A stretch of 64,000 nt of DNA from Trichaptum fuscoviolaceum. Lineage: Eukaryota > Basidiomycota > Agaricomycetes > Hymenochaetales > Trichaptaceae. Location of the stretch: NCBI GenBank assembly GCA_910574455.1, contig CAJSYZ010000004.1:744001-808000 (forward strand), given 5' to 3'. Below are positions 33,380 through 44,573 of the stretch, piece by piece. A program made the position numbers and the translations under genes. The notes under the pieces were generated by a model, which worked only from the letters and a program-made list of their open reading frames with translations, was not told the origin of the DNA and did no database searches. Numbering within the stretch: position 1 is the first letter of the stretch; each line of letters starts with the position of its first letter.

Positions 33380-34020
33380 CAGAACCAACAAGGGGGCCCA
33401 ACTTAAACGCAGGCTCACTGGATATTTCGAACAAAACTGTGACTTGAAGCCTGAGAGGAGGTTGTATTGCTTTCTCCAACAGCTTCAAGATGTAGTTAAA
33501 ACTGGTGCTCAGGCTACTACTACTGGCGCGGCACCACCGACTCGGAGTCGGAACCGAATAGTATCAAGTTGAAGTTCGGTTCGAGTTTCAGAACCCTTTC
33601 AAGTTTAGAGATCAAATTGCCAGTAGTATAGTAGTAGTACAGTACTACTCGGGCTACAAGTCTGAAGATCTCAGTCAGTGGATGAAGTTAAACTAGGAGA
33701 CTGAAAGTTGACTCACCGCCAGCCTGAGTACTGCCAGTGGCAGCCCCTGAGCTACTAGTAGAATTTAGGTGGCAGGGACTTCAACTACAAGGTGATCGGG
33801 CTTCAAGCTGCTGAAAAGAACAAGCTTGAGAGCTACTAGAGTGTAGACAATGACACGACACGTCGCTGGTCGCTGGCTTTCAAGTTGGCAACTCCTCGTC
33901 ATTCAAGTTGATGGGCATGGGGTAGTCAGGCTACTAAATGCGGAACTTGAATCTGAAGCCAAACTTCTCACGCCACTGCTGGTGCCAGCCTGAGGCTAGT
34001 ACTCTCCGGCACATGTTCTA
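33380..34020. repeat. Subterminal motif array, right side
   Basis: Same word set as 25430-26000: CTACTACTACTGGC, TTCAAGTT, CTGCCAGTGGCAG, CAGCCTGAG, CTACTAGTAG. No coding sequence. Confidence 0.6.
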
Positions 34021-34800
34021 ACCCATGCTGTTCCAACCTCGCGACGAGACTTCCTCAACAAACTCGGATATCTCGGACGGGCATGCTCTACAATCATCTT
34101 CATCTCAAGCAAGCATTGGAGGGTATGTGCTGATACGCATAGTTCAAGGTGGCCTTGCGGTAGAGCTCATCTTTCTTTCAACAAGCATATCCTCAATGTG
34201 GTTTGTCCTTCCGACCACAGTGATACCAATACCATCACTTGTTTCTTAGGAGGATCAACTTCTTCTCGTTTTTATCTCAGTCGACTCGCTGCTTCGAATA
34301 ATCCTGCCTGTCTATGAAGATGGACTGCTATGGCACGAACCACCACGGAGGATTGCTGTAGGGAATGGACTGTGAGGACGCTTGGAGGAATTGAACCAAA
34401 GATAGCTTACGTGCAGGATGCTATCACCATAGCTATGGGATTGAGCACGGGAGGTTACGTGAGAATAGAATCGGAGTTCATGATGATGGAATTTATGCAG
34501 GTCAGTGACCTACCAAATAGATGTAGAGATCAGAACTCTAATTTTTGTATCGTTTCGCAGAGCAATGGAGCAAAACAGAATACAGGATGAACGACTGGTG
34601 TCCAGCACTTCTTCATATTCTCTCATCCATCGTAGAACATCCGAACGAGATTCTCTCATTCCATTCGCGTCTATCCCTCAACCGAGCGACATTAACAACC
34701 TCTTCTCATTATCTCGAGATTGTATCCTGCGATGTTGGTCTCCGAATAAAAGATGCCGGTCAGAGGTATCTTTTCCCCTTTAAATGGCAATAGAGAAGGG
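34021..34800 (+). pseudogene. Degenerate unrecognised gene
   Basis: Protein-like segments in changing frames: SDTNTITCFLGGSTSSRFYL, RLAASNNPACL, then NDWCPALLHILSSIVEHPNE and RIKDAGQRYLFPFKWQ. Part of one host gene broken by several frameshifts or unspliced introns. I do not recognise the family. A further fragment (CEVAYFGPGVERRTWTPAV) is at about 35075-35130. Confidence 0.4.
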
Positions 34801-37800
34801 CCTTCGCTGTTACAGGGGCGTCCGCAAAAACTTTTGCTGGCTCACGAGTAATCGGGCCAAACCGAAGACAACTACTCCGTCTTTGTCTTCGCTTCAAGTT
34901 CCCTTACTTTAGGTACTTTAGGTGGCACTTCTCATATTTATGAGTTCGCATCTGATCAATCATACTGGAATCACATCAACCTCTACCCCCCTAAAAGTGC
35001 GCATTGTAGATTACAAGAATTTCTTACGGACGGGAGGCTATACGTTCTCTGTGAGAGGAAAGGAGAATCTGTGTGCGAAGTCGCTTATTTCGGTCCTGGT
35101 GTGGAAAGGCGTACTTGGACTCCCGCGGTCTGCGGTCTAACGGACAAACTGCATAGGAAACTTTTGGTGGGTTGCTGTTACAACCAGGCTCGTTAACAGA
35201 GAACTTCCTCAGGTTGTCTTACGTCCTGGTGTATTTTCTGTTTAACACTACGTTCTGCTCTCCAGGATTACATCTTGGCCCGCACCCTCCACTATTGATC
35301 GCATCCTATGCAATTATCGGAAAAAGGAACAGCCGCTGCCGTAGGATGTACAGTTGAGTTGACACGGGATCATCTTACACACTGGCACTGGCAGCCTAGG
35401 GCAGGAACCACCTTACAGACACACTTTATCCAATCATCCAAGATGAGTAAGCTCTATAATATCGTTGATGGCCTCAAGTGACTTTTCAGTAGCGAACTGA
35501 CGTAGTCATGGCCTCCTCCTCAACTACCACTGTATCCCAACGCCCAAGTCACCGCAGATTCTCTTCTTCACTTTTCTACCAATTTTCAACATCGAATTCC
35601 TCCTGCACGTCCCGATTCTCTCTCAACACCATGCGGGACCTTGTACAACTCTGATAGACCTCTTTCTTCCGCCGCGCATCTGCCGACTCGCGCTTTGCCT
35701 GTCTCGGCACGCTCAAATTGTTCTATCGGTTTCAACGCCTCGCGCAGCTCGCGTAAAACGTCTCTAGGCTCGTATGGAAACCAAGGGGGTAGGAGTTCGA
35801 CCGCTTTTGCAGAGGAACGAAACCACTGCCGTCTACGCAATTTACTGCGCCCACAGCAGGCGCCCCAATTCTTGACCCAGGATTCTCTCGCAGATTTATG
35901 CCGACGCGTATTCCCCCACCGACTAAAGCAATGGCGAGCACACATGCGCACGCGTCCACCTCCACAGTTGACAACACAAACTTCTTCAGCGATTTGTGAT
36001 GGTAGAGTGGTTACATCCGTCACCATATATCATGAGTGAACCTTCTCCGAGGGACAGGGCTATGCCAGAGAGCTCATCGTCAGTGGTGGCTGATGACCAG
36101 CTCAGAGAGCAGGACGTTAAAACTGGTTGCTGCACTTGCATCCGAGGTCCGCTCCTCCCAGGTTTTGAATCGCGAGACGCATCACCGACGTTTCGGATGT
36201 GCAAAGAGGCAAGTTACTGAACCGGCCCTCACAGGCACGAGGAGAGGATGTATGCGTGCAGTAATCAGTGAGCGAAAGCTACTACTGTACTTCTCGAGTA
36301 AGCTGTTCTTTTAATTTTTGAATCATAATACTCACGGGCTTCTTCAGCTTTGGAGCATCGGCACGGGGAATGTCTATACGTTCTCCGAGAACATCTGCAT
36401 AAGATTTACGCCGAAAATTATAGTCTTCTTTTCTTGGGGTGGGGGTAGGGGGATTGGACACATCCGTTCGCGTATGGAATCTGCAAATGGGTATGATTTT
36501 CTTCACATTCCTGTATCCCCGACTCATCAGTGACAACTTTCCAGTACGACTCCGACTTTCTTGTCACCGGAAGGAACGATGGCCGTGTCAGCTTCTTCTC
36601 GTTCCATCATTCCTCTTTTCCTCGACCATCTCAAGCTCAACAATAAGCGGCCACAGGACTCGCGCTGAGCAGTCAGTCGGGATGAGTCTCTATCCCTACC
36701 GTCTACTCTCACTTCAGGAATCCCTGCTCAATCGACATCTAAGCCTAAGTTCGCCTGGCCTGAGCGGCGTAAAGAGCCCAAAAACATGGGAAGGATGCTG
36801 GACAGCGACACTCTCTCACCACATACCACAGTGAGGAGAGGGAAGGTTGCGAAGTTGCGCGGTCGGATTCGTATATACGGGGCTATGTATCACCGGGCAG
36901 TTTGATGCATCCCAATATTCCGCTTGCATGCACAAAGGTCGACAAAGCAACTCACAACTCAATTTGCAAATGCTGCGAAGGGAAAAATATAACTGCATTT
37001 TCGACATCATCCAAGTTGTTGTCAACTTGTCGTGTCCCCATTCCTTGCCAAACACCTCTGCCCCGCCACCATTGCCGCCTAAACGGAGAACACTCGGTTT
37101 CAATGTGCAGTATGAGTCCATCATCGGCCGACAGCGCAATTCCCTCAGCTCCGAGGACGAGAAACGCGCCTTCATGCAAATTACTCCTTCCGAAGCGGGT
37201 TGGGATGCATTCAAGTTGGCCCATTTCCCATTTTGGCACGGTTCTAGTTCAAGTTTCGGGTTGTGTACAGGGATGACTGTTGTATGGTGAGTTACTCGGG
37301 CTTTCTTCGAAATCCTTCTAGAGCTGATGGAGCAGCTTCTTGTGCAGTGGGTTGTATCCTCCCGACTTCTTCGGAGTTAACATGACTCATTTTCTTGTTC
37401 GTTTGTGCTTAAAATGAAAAGAAGCCTTATAATCAAGTCATCCGGAAGAAATCATTTGTTATCTCCTATCAGTTCAACTTGCGGTTTATCCGAGTCATAG
37501 TACAAAGCACTAATAGCTCCCTCTCTCTTTCTAGAAGAATGGGAAATCAGAAAACTGACTTCAACTACTTTGTATAAGTGTGAAGTGGGAGCGGGTATTG
37601 TCCCCAAGATCATCATCAAGCCATTCCACCGTGAATCATGTTCTCAAATCTTCGTACTATCCTTCTCATCCTCCTCTCCCTTGATTACGCACGCCTGCAC
37701 CTCAGCACCGTCCTCCGCTTTCAGCTCGTTCAACGGTGGACAGCAAGGGCTCAAACGAAGGTACTTGTTTCATTCATATCAAGATCTGTACACTGACTTG

Positions 37801-37807
37801 TTGCTAG
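34801..37807. other. No intact gene; possible WD40-like remnant
   Basis: Mixed short protein-like pieces in all plus frames. Around 36450-36640, GGLDTSVRVWNLQMG and, in another frame, YDSDFLVTGRNDGRVSFF look like one WD40 blade. CACTGGCACTGGCAG at 35376 repeats the Plavaka array motif. The remaining open frames show no conserved motif. I read the whole stretch as decayed genic DNA. Confidence 0.35.
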
Positions 37808-39265
37808 ATACACAAGAAACTGCAAACGTTTCTTGATCTTCTCGGGGTACCACCAACACCTCTCTCCGAATTACATCAATATAGGCTCCATAATATAGTT
37901 CCGATACAGTGTCGCACGGGCTTGGATGTGGACAATGCAGTGACTGCAATATATGCTTCATTGCCACAGGTACCAGCTAGGAGATTTGTCTCGATCGACA
38001 TCGAGTGGGCAAGTGGCGGAGAAGGGCCCAATCATCGCGTGGACCTCATCCAACTCGCAGTTCAACACCACTGTCAGGAATCGCCACGGATTTACTTATT
38101 GTTTTCTTTTATTTTCCGTTTACTTATGAATTACTGATGTTTTTATTTACTTTCGATTCCTGACATCGTACGAGACACTCGTACGGTCTCGTACGGTCAG
38201 CGGTACGCGCTCGGTACGAAGCCCGTACGGCGCGTACACCTTTGCATCGGTCTGCACACGGGGATTGCTGTTTCTTTTGATTCTATTCACTAACGGACAC
38301 CTTTCTGTGCGCTTGGGTTCAAACCCGGCGCGCCAGCGATGCTTATGCATCTTTCTATTTGTATTTCAAATTCGGATCGGACCACGGGTCCGTACGGACG
38401 GTGGCTTGGAGGAACTGTATAGTTCCTCCTGCGCTTGCCAAAAGCGCCCGTCCGCCTGAGAAGCACTCCACTTTTGGCCTCTTGTCAAGTGCTTCCCAGG
38501 TGACATTATATTTGTGCTTCTGATGTGTAGAATAGCTTAATTGACTTGTCAAGTGCTTCCCAGAGTGTGGAACCGCTTTGCATAGCCGCTGATCGTCCGA
38601 TTTACGTTGTCCGAGGTCCTGAGAACGCATAGAATCACTCTGTGTCGTAACAACCACATTTATCTAGTCAGGACGCATACTCTTACTGACCTTCCCCCTA
38701 CGTTGGCGCAACTCCTTGGAGATGGTACAGTCATGAAAATTTCCGCAGGAATCAACGGTATGAATAACTTATCTTTTCTCCTGCGAGGTGGCCTAACAGA
38801 AGAAATGGCAGGTGACGCAGTGCGTATAAAGCGCAAGTTTCGCACCTCTGTGCGCTCCTGTGTCGATCTGACAGATTGGGCGCGCGTTGTCTACCCGGAA
38901 GTCTGGCCCAAAAACCCGACCTGGTCCCAACTGCTCTTAAACCCTCGTCTCTGGTTCCAGCATCCGACTCCGACTGTCAAGCTCGAAAAAATAGTGGGAG
39001 AAGTATTGAGGCTGAACGTCAAGAAGAGTAGTGAGGTCACAATGAGTGACTGGGCAGCTGACGAGCTATCAGCGGCACAAAAAGAGTGTAAGTTATCATT
39101 CTGTTGTTCAAGATCAACCATCTTCAAGTTCTCACTTGCATGATCTGCTGTACTGGAATACTAGATGCAGCTATTGACGTTCACAGCACGTTTGCTGTAG
39201 CTTTGGCCCTGAGCCAAAGCCACTCACCCTTACCGGATAAGTACATCAAGAACTTCGAGGCTTGA
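37808..39265 (+). pseudogene. RNase D-like 3'-5' exonuclease, split by a solo LTR
   Basis: Exon IHKKLQTFLDLLGVPPTPL joins through a plausible splice to RRFVSIDIEWASGG (ExoI Asp-x-Glu), and DLIQLAVQHH. Coding is then interrupted by a 581-bp solo LTR (38072-38652) and resumes at IYLVRTHTLTDLPPTLAQLL, with a C-terminal EYAAIDVHSTF (ExoIII Tyr-x3-Asp) formed across an intron (donor near 39090, acceptor CTGGAATACTAG). Removing the insert and one 5-bp duplication leaves the frame continuous. The ExoII Asp appears replaced (GINGMNN). The family trims RNA or DNA ends. Upstream exons and the start are unresolved. Confidence 0.78.
38072..38652 (+). mobile_element. Solo LTR (581 bp) with ACCAC target duplication
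   Basis: Starts TGTCAGGAATCG, ends GTCGTAACA, flanked by ACCAC at 38067-38071 and 38653-38657. Orientation is opposite to LTRs A and B on the plus strand. It shares their ends (GTCGTAACA) and, in reverse complement, the paired CAAGTGCTTCCCAG / CACTTTTGGCCTCTTGT blocks at about 38465-38570. The left part is crowded with CGTACGG words. A solo LTR forms by recombination between the two LTRs of a full element. Confidence 0.9.
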
Positions 39266-39839
39266 TCTAGTAGGCTGAGGCCCACCAGTAGCAGGTTTGA
39301 CCAAATGTGCTTGAGTTATCGAGTAAATTGTTGTGCGCATGCTCTTGTCTTTCAAAGTTGCCAGGAGATTCATGGATTAAAATTTATTATTGAATTGCCT
39401 TTTTTTCCCGAATGATCACCGTAGTCTGAGGTATCAAAGTGGTTTGGAAGATGTCGCCAATGGTGTCTGTCTGCTGTTCGGATTGCTTGCCATGATGATG
39501 CTTCCAGTGGTGAACGAGCTTTAAATCTAAAATTGGAACTTGAAGAGTTCAAGTTGCCACCGTGACTCGCACTTGAACTTGAACTTGAACTTGAACTTTT
39601 TACCACTGCGTCCCCTCAACGACACAGTGTACGTTCTCCAGTCTTGTTATGAGCACTTCTCCGCCATCCCCCACCCATTCCATAAGACCACTTATTGGCC
39701 TGAACAAGTTATGTTTTATCCTACCCTCAAGCTTGTATTGAACTCGCCTAGACTTCAACATTTCCGAATGAACCAAAAAACGATAGTGTACGTCTGAGAA
39801 CGTGCTTCTTGCTTGATCTTATCACTCACATTTGTCTTT
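39266..39839. other. Intergenic, with short GAACTT tandem repeat
   Basis: No gene recognised. A small tandem ACTTGAACTTGAACTTGAAC lies at about 39571-39597. Confidence 0.5.
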
Positions 39840-40430
39840 AGTACCTGGAGAGGAGAAGGTGGGCGGCCTTGTTATAGTGAGAGGAGCTCCGACGTGCACG
39901 CTGAAGCGAGCATCTTCTACCTTTCGAACGACACCCGCTGAGGATAGGCCGATACATGTTGCATCACCAATTGTTGTAATCTTCATCAAAAATAAGTAAC
40001 AATCCTTCGTCTTCAACTAGAGTCGACACCGCCTTATAGGAAAGGAAGGGCAAGGGCCGTCCGCTGACGATTGAAGAGGTGGCAGAGGACGCTATTGATG
40101 AGGGGGCAGATGAACTACACGACCGATCCCGCGCCAGCCTTGCGCATGTGTCCTTGGATGCCCCTCGCTTCACATATCAGTTTCCTGCGCCGAAACCGCC
40201 ATTGCAACGTAGTAAATCTCGCGTCCGTCAATTGCAGGCTGACGGCCCCGGCCCCGGCCTCGGAACACCACCTCATACCGTCTTGCGAGACACCTTCATA
40301 CCTCTAGTTGAATGTGATACACCTCCGATAGTGAAAAACGCGATGAAGCGAGGCGAACATCCTTCCATGAAACAGCTGCCAGCATCTCCCGGCCAATCTC
40401 TAGCAAGTCTCCGGAAGGTAGCGTGAACCT
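39840..40430 (+). pseudogene. Unrecognised coding remnant
   Basis: Protein-like stretches GGLVIVRGAPTCTLKRAS and, in another frame from about 40040, RPLTIEEVAEDAIDEGADEL and FTYQFPAPKPPLQRSKSRVR, ending at 40426. No family recognised and no clear start. Confidence 0.35.
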
Positions 40431-40743
40431 AGGCGCTACATCTAGTTCACAAGCATCGGACTACGGTGGCGAACATCTATGAGGGCATGCGAGGGAAGAG
40501 AATAAGCGCAACCTTTGAAGCCTCTGGAACTATAAGTACGGACTTCTCTTCTTGCTATTATATTACTAGGCTTATACTGGTTTATTCATCAGCGAAACCA
40601 CATGCGTCTATTTCGGATACTTTGCTCTTCAAACATATCATATCAACACAGATCTAACCGAAGCTAAATGTGTTAGACAATTATTGATCTGGACAACTTC
40701 GCGGGGCGATGGAGCTCGAGACTGTGACTACTAGTACAGCAAA

Positions 40744-42598
40744 ATGGGCGGTCAACCTATGCTGCGCTTTTGTCTTGGAGAGAATTGTCTCACTTTTTCT
40801 TTGACGCAGTTGAACTTTCAAGTGCGTACCATTGTTGTCGCGACTACGACCGTCGCTCGTGGCGACTTGACGCAGGAGATCGTGGGCGTGTCTGTTCAGG
40901 GTGATATTCTGGACTTGGCCATCAATGGCATGGTTGACCAGCTGGCTCTCTTCACTGCGGGGGTGACCAAAGTCGCGCGGGAAGTCAGAACGAAAAAACT
41001 CGGTGTTCAAGCTGAAATCGAGAATGTTCATGTCACAGCAAAAAATCACGTATGTTTATTTCACTAGCATTCCGCTGAGTTGTGTAGTGTGGTTTTTACT
41101 GAACGCACTCCGAATAGAATGGCTGTTGACACCATGGCCGGAAACTTGACGACCGAAGTGCGTGGTTTCGCGCAGATCAGTACTGCAGCTATAAACGGCG
41201 ACTTCACGTGTTTCATCACCGTCAAAGGCTCAGGCGAGATGGAATCCTTTGAGACTCATCAAATCAATTAAATTGTGCACTACTTGCGCGAGTCGATTTA
41301 GAAGAACGCCGCCGCTCGTGAAGCTGCCGAACTTGCCAGTCGCTCCAAGTTGGAGTTCTTGGCGAACACGTCTCATGAGATTCGACCCCTATGAACGGTA
41401 TCATTGGCATGAAAGAGTTTACGCTGGATAGCAATTTGAATAAGAGTCAGCGCGAGAGTCTTCTGCTGGTGCATAGTTTGGCTCGGAGTCTGCTATTGAT
41501 TAATGTCGATATTTTGGATATCTTGAAGAGTAAGCTAATCCGCCGCCGATGCTTCCAAATTCAGTTGCTAATATTTCGATTAATTACTACATTCGAAGCA
41601 GGCAGGATGACGATAGAGCAAGTTTGGTATTCACTGAGACACACGGTTTTTGGTAACCTCAAGACTCTCGTTGTACGACCATCGCAAAACAACCTCGACC
41701 TCACATATGACGTTTACCCAGACATTCCTGATCAGCTCATCGGTTACTCGCTGCATCTGCGCCAGGTCATTACGAACATTGTCGGCAACGCTATCAAGTT
41801 CACCTCGAGCAAGGTCGTGCGGAACGGACATGCTGCGCTGTCGTGCCGTCTGGTTGGCATCAAGGACTCGATGGTGAAGGTAGAGTTCTGTCTCACGGAT
41901 ACGGTATCGGTATTACGAAAGGTACAGTGAACTTGATCTGTGGTACGTTCGTGCGAGGGGATGGACAACCACTCGAGTGAGCTCTTCTCGAATAGTCATT
42001 TGTTCCGGCCTGTAGTGGTCTTACTTTCTTAAATCTAGGACTATGGTGGTGCTGTCCTTGGTCAATCAGTATCGAAGTGAGTTGTGTCGCTGATGAATAA
42101 GACGATGTGAGTTGAGAGCGAGCTGGGCAAGGGAAGTTCACGACCACCTCCTAAATCAGCCAGTTGTCCACCGAGAACGTACTTTCGATGATCCAGGCAT
42201 TCGCGAAGCAGAAAATCCGGCTTGCCAATACGCTGGACGACCGAACAGGTGTAGTGATGCGTATCACAGAGCTTATTCTGAAGCCTTACGACGTGAGCGA
42301 AGTTGCAGATAATGAGTGTTGCCTACATATCGATGGGATACTTGTTGATTCGCTGACGGCCGTAAGTCATCTTGTTAAAGTGCATTCAAGCTACAGTATA
42401 AAGCCTTACTCAAACACTTTTCGGATGATCCAGAAGGAACAAACCAGGAGTATGAACACTTGCGATATATACCGATCGTTCTGGCGTCAGACCAAAATTC
42501 CCTATTGAACAAACAACTGCCAGACCGAGATCTACCCCCACTTCCCATCGGAGGCAATCTGCTTCTCAAGGATGTAGAAGCAGAGCTAGATCGATAGG
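40744..42598 (+). pseudogene. Group III hybrid histidine kinase, heavily degraded
   Basis: Readable pieces in order: HAMP-repeat segments ([60 protein letters not shown]), the H-box (SHEIRP) in a frame that then shifts, SQRESLLLVHSLARSLLLIN, the N-box region (LRQVITNIVGNAIKFTSS) and part of the ATPase domain. The linker SMIQAFAKQKIRLANTLDD then follows, and finally a piece like the end of a receiver-proximal region (EHLRYIPIVL in frame pieces). Enzymes of this group (Nik1/Os-1 type) sense osmotic stress and control the HOG pathway. Frameshifts, stops and missing G boxes make it non-functional. Confidence 0.8.
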
Positions 42599-43029
42599 TT
42601 GCGGTGACGAGAATTGACACGAGCGGCTACGGCGGACCATTCAAGGTGGAGGGTAATTCAAGAACATGGACCTTGAGGGAAAATGATCAGAACGTGCGCA
42701 ATCGGACAAGAGAGAAATTGCTTTCGGAACAGATTGAAAATAGTATGTCCGAGTCCTCCGAAAACCCGTAGTAAGAACTCTGGAATTTATGTTTGACAAT
42801 TGTTTCAGGCGTCAGGAAGAAGATGCCACTTGGGCGGAAGTCGGACAATTCTCGAATCGCTCAAGGCAAATGTGCTTGAGTCGCTCAGCCAACAACGAAA
42901 AGCATGAACATCCTTATCAGCGAAGGCGAGAGGAAAAGCAGCGCGCAGCCTACAATACTGGCGTACTGAATTACTGGTGTACTGATTTGTACTTACTATG
43001 ACATTTGAATTGTACATGCTTGTACTTAG
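42599..43029. other. Intergenic, nothing recognised
   Basis: Follows the histidine-kinase remnant. Short open frames only. Confidence 0.45.
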
Positions 43030-43270
43030 TCTTTACTTATGCTTGACTGACCTCCTGATGTACTGACGTACCGAGTGTGTCCTGAAAATTGGCTTATTTC
43101 AGTGTGTTCAGGCCATCAGTTGATTTCAGACAGGCATAGCAACATATCAGTAGATTTCAGACACGCATAGCAACCCTTCAGTCCATTTAAGGCAGCGTCA
43201 GGACGCGTCAGTCGCCTTAAGCAAAAAGTAGTTTCCCTGATGTAACGTGTGATATCTGCCACTGTTAATG
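43030..43270. repeat. CTTCAG-rich dispersed repeat, copy 2
   Basis: Matches 9650-9860: CTGATGTACTGACG, TTATTTCAGTG, AGCAACCCTTCAG, CAGGACGCGTCAGT, AAGTAGTTTCCCTGATGT. It also contains an internal duplication of CAG[TA]GATTTCAGACA[GC]GCATAGCAAC. Confidence 0.7.
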
Positions 43271-43379
43271 ACTCAGCAATTTGCATGATTCAGGACTACC
43301 AAGAAAAGCGAGAGATTATAGCAGATTCGTCAAATATGATATTATTTGCGAACGCTGTGGGTGCACAGCAGAGCCCGCT

Positions 43380-43740
43380 ACCAATGTTGGGTAGTTCTAT
43401 TACATTTTAGAATGTATAAATTTCTTATATATACATATGTGACAATGATTATAAGTTATAAGAATCTTTTTTATGCAAATGAAAGGAGGCCGTCCGCGTC
43501 CTCGTCCGGCGCGCTCGCTTTGCTCGCGCCCCCGTTCTCGGACACCGAGTCGCACAGAGACCATACATTGTGAATAATATAAGTAACTTGTAAGTACCAA
43601 TTTAGTGATTATAATTTATACAAGATATTATATGTGAAAATGAATCTGTGTGGCATCCTTGTCCGCCGCGCTCGCTTCGCTCGCGCAACTTGAACCCGGA
43701 TACGGAGACTGTGCTATTTGAGCTCAATTGGACTTAAGTA
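43380..43740. repeat. AT-rich units with GC palindromes
   Basis: Two diverged units, each AT-rich (ATGATTATAAGTTATA, GTGATTATAATTTATA) followed by a GC-rich dyad: GGCGCGCTCGCTTTGCTCGC (near 43508) and CGCGCTCGCTTCGCTCGCGC (near 43667). No coding. Confidence 0.6.
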
Positions 43741-43799
43741 AACTTAATTAACTTAATGCATCCATTGTAAGCAATTTAAGTAACTTGTAAGTGAACCTA

Positions 43800-44060
43800 A
43801 GTTCGGCACTTTGTATTTACCGAAAGGCCGGCCTAGACTAAAGGCACATGACATTCACGTGATAAATAAGGTTTTGACTGAAAAAAGTGACAATCAGTAC
43901 GCCTTTAGAACCCGCTAGGGGTAGCGGGAACAAGCAGTTAAAGGCTGTGAGCTAACTCACAGCAAAGCCCGCTACCCGGGAATGCGGTTAGAGCAAGAGT
44001 GAGAGGAAGAGAAAAATTATATTTTTAAGCACACATACAATACAGAAGTATTATACACCA
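43800..44060. mobile_element. Hairpin-bearing repeat H, copy 1
   Basis: Contains nested stems: GGGTAGCGGG (43918-43927) with CCCGCTACCC (43968-43977), and inside it GCTGTGAG (43944-43951) with CTCACAGC (43956-43963). Aligns with 51950-52199 through TACCGAAAGG, GGAACAAGCAGTTA, CTCACAGCA and ACATACAA words. A third fragment (GGGGTAGCGGGAA) is at about 54100. Probably a short non-autonomous element. Confidence 0.6.
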
Positions 44061-44568
44061 TACTCTTGCTGCCGCAGAAGCATCTGCCACAGGAACAGTC
44101 CCATTGTGAGTAGCTGCCCAACTTTCAGCAGCCGCAGCTGTATCAAACATCAGCGGAGGTGGAGGTACAGTGTCTTCAGGATTTCCCCAGCTACCCCACA
44201 TGCTCACTTCATCATTCGTGCCTATGCCTTTGTTATCCTTGCCCGTCCTCAACGCAAACCCATACTATTGCAGCAGCGGCAGGCCAAGACCAGCACAAGC
44301 ATCGAGCTTCGCCGCATGTGTGGTATGCAGGAGGTAAGTAAGGAGAAAGCCCACAAATTGGAAGGATAGAAACAAGCATGATCCAAGCAAATGAGAAGAG
44401 CGTGCCCGTTGCGAGACTATCAATCGGGCACTTGCCTTGAAGCATCATTCCCGGCGATAAGGACGACTCGGAAGGCGCATGGGCTGCCGTCTCCCAGTCT
44501 GTCGTCCCCTGTCCGGCGGGACAACATCCGCCTGAGCGGCGGCGTGCAATGGTGATGCATCCTTCTCC
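44061..44568. other. Left flank of chromovirus copy B; no clear gene
   Basis: A minus-strand frame at about 44040-44250 (DEVSMWGSWGNPEDTVPPPP) is protein-like, but lacks a recognised family and a defined start. The flank is interrupted at 44569 by the retrotransposon insertion. Confidence 0.35.
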
Positions 44569-44573
44569 GTCTC
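44569..44573. other. Target-site duplication, left (GTCTC)
   Basis: GTCTC directly before the left LTR; identical to 51308-51312 directly after the right LTR. A 5-bp duplication is usual for Ty3/gypsy integrases. Confidence 0.95.

Larger units (their letters stand above)
25430..34020 (+). mobile_element. Plavaka-type DNA transposon (approximate limits)
   Basis: The transposase (26025-30070, plus) and an unrecognised gene (31094-33326, minus) are enclosed by two motif arrays of the same composition (25430-26000 and 33380-34020). I could not find exact terminal inverted repeats or a target duplication, so the limits are those of the arrays. The DUF6532-type gene may also belong to the element, because similar motifs occur inside it at 24120-24371. 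Confidence 0.5.

Noticed and set aside
35586..37290. Several 100- to 147-residue frames on both strands
   Set aside because: Overlapping frames in opposite directions with no conserved motif; at most a WD40-like remnant around 36450-36640.
38310..38350. B-box-like GGGTTCAAACCC in the solo LTR
   Set aside because: It is a palindrome without an A box at the right distance.
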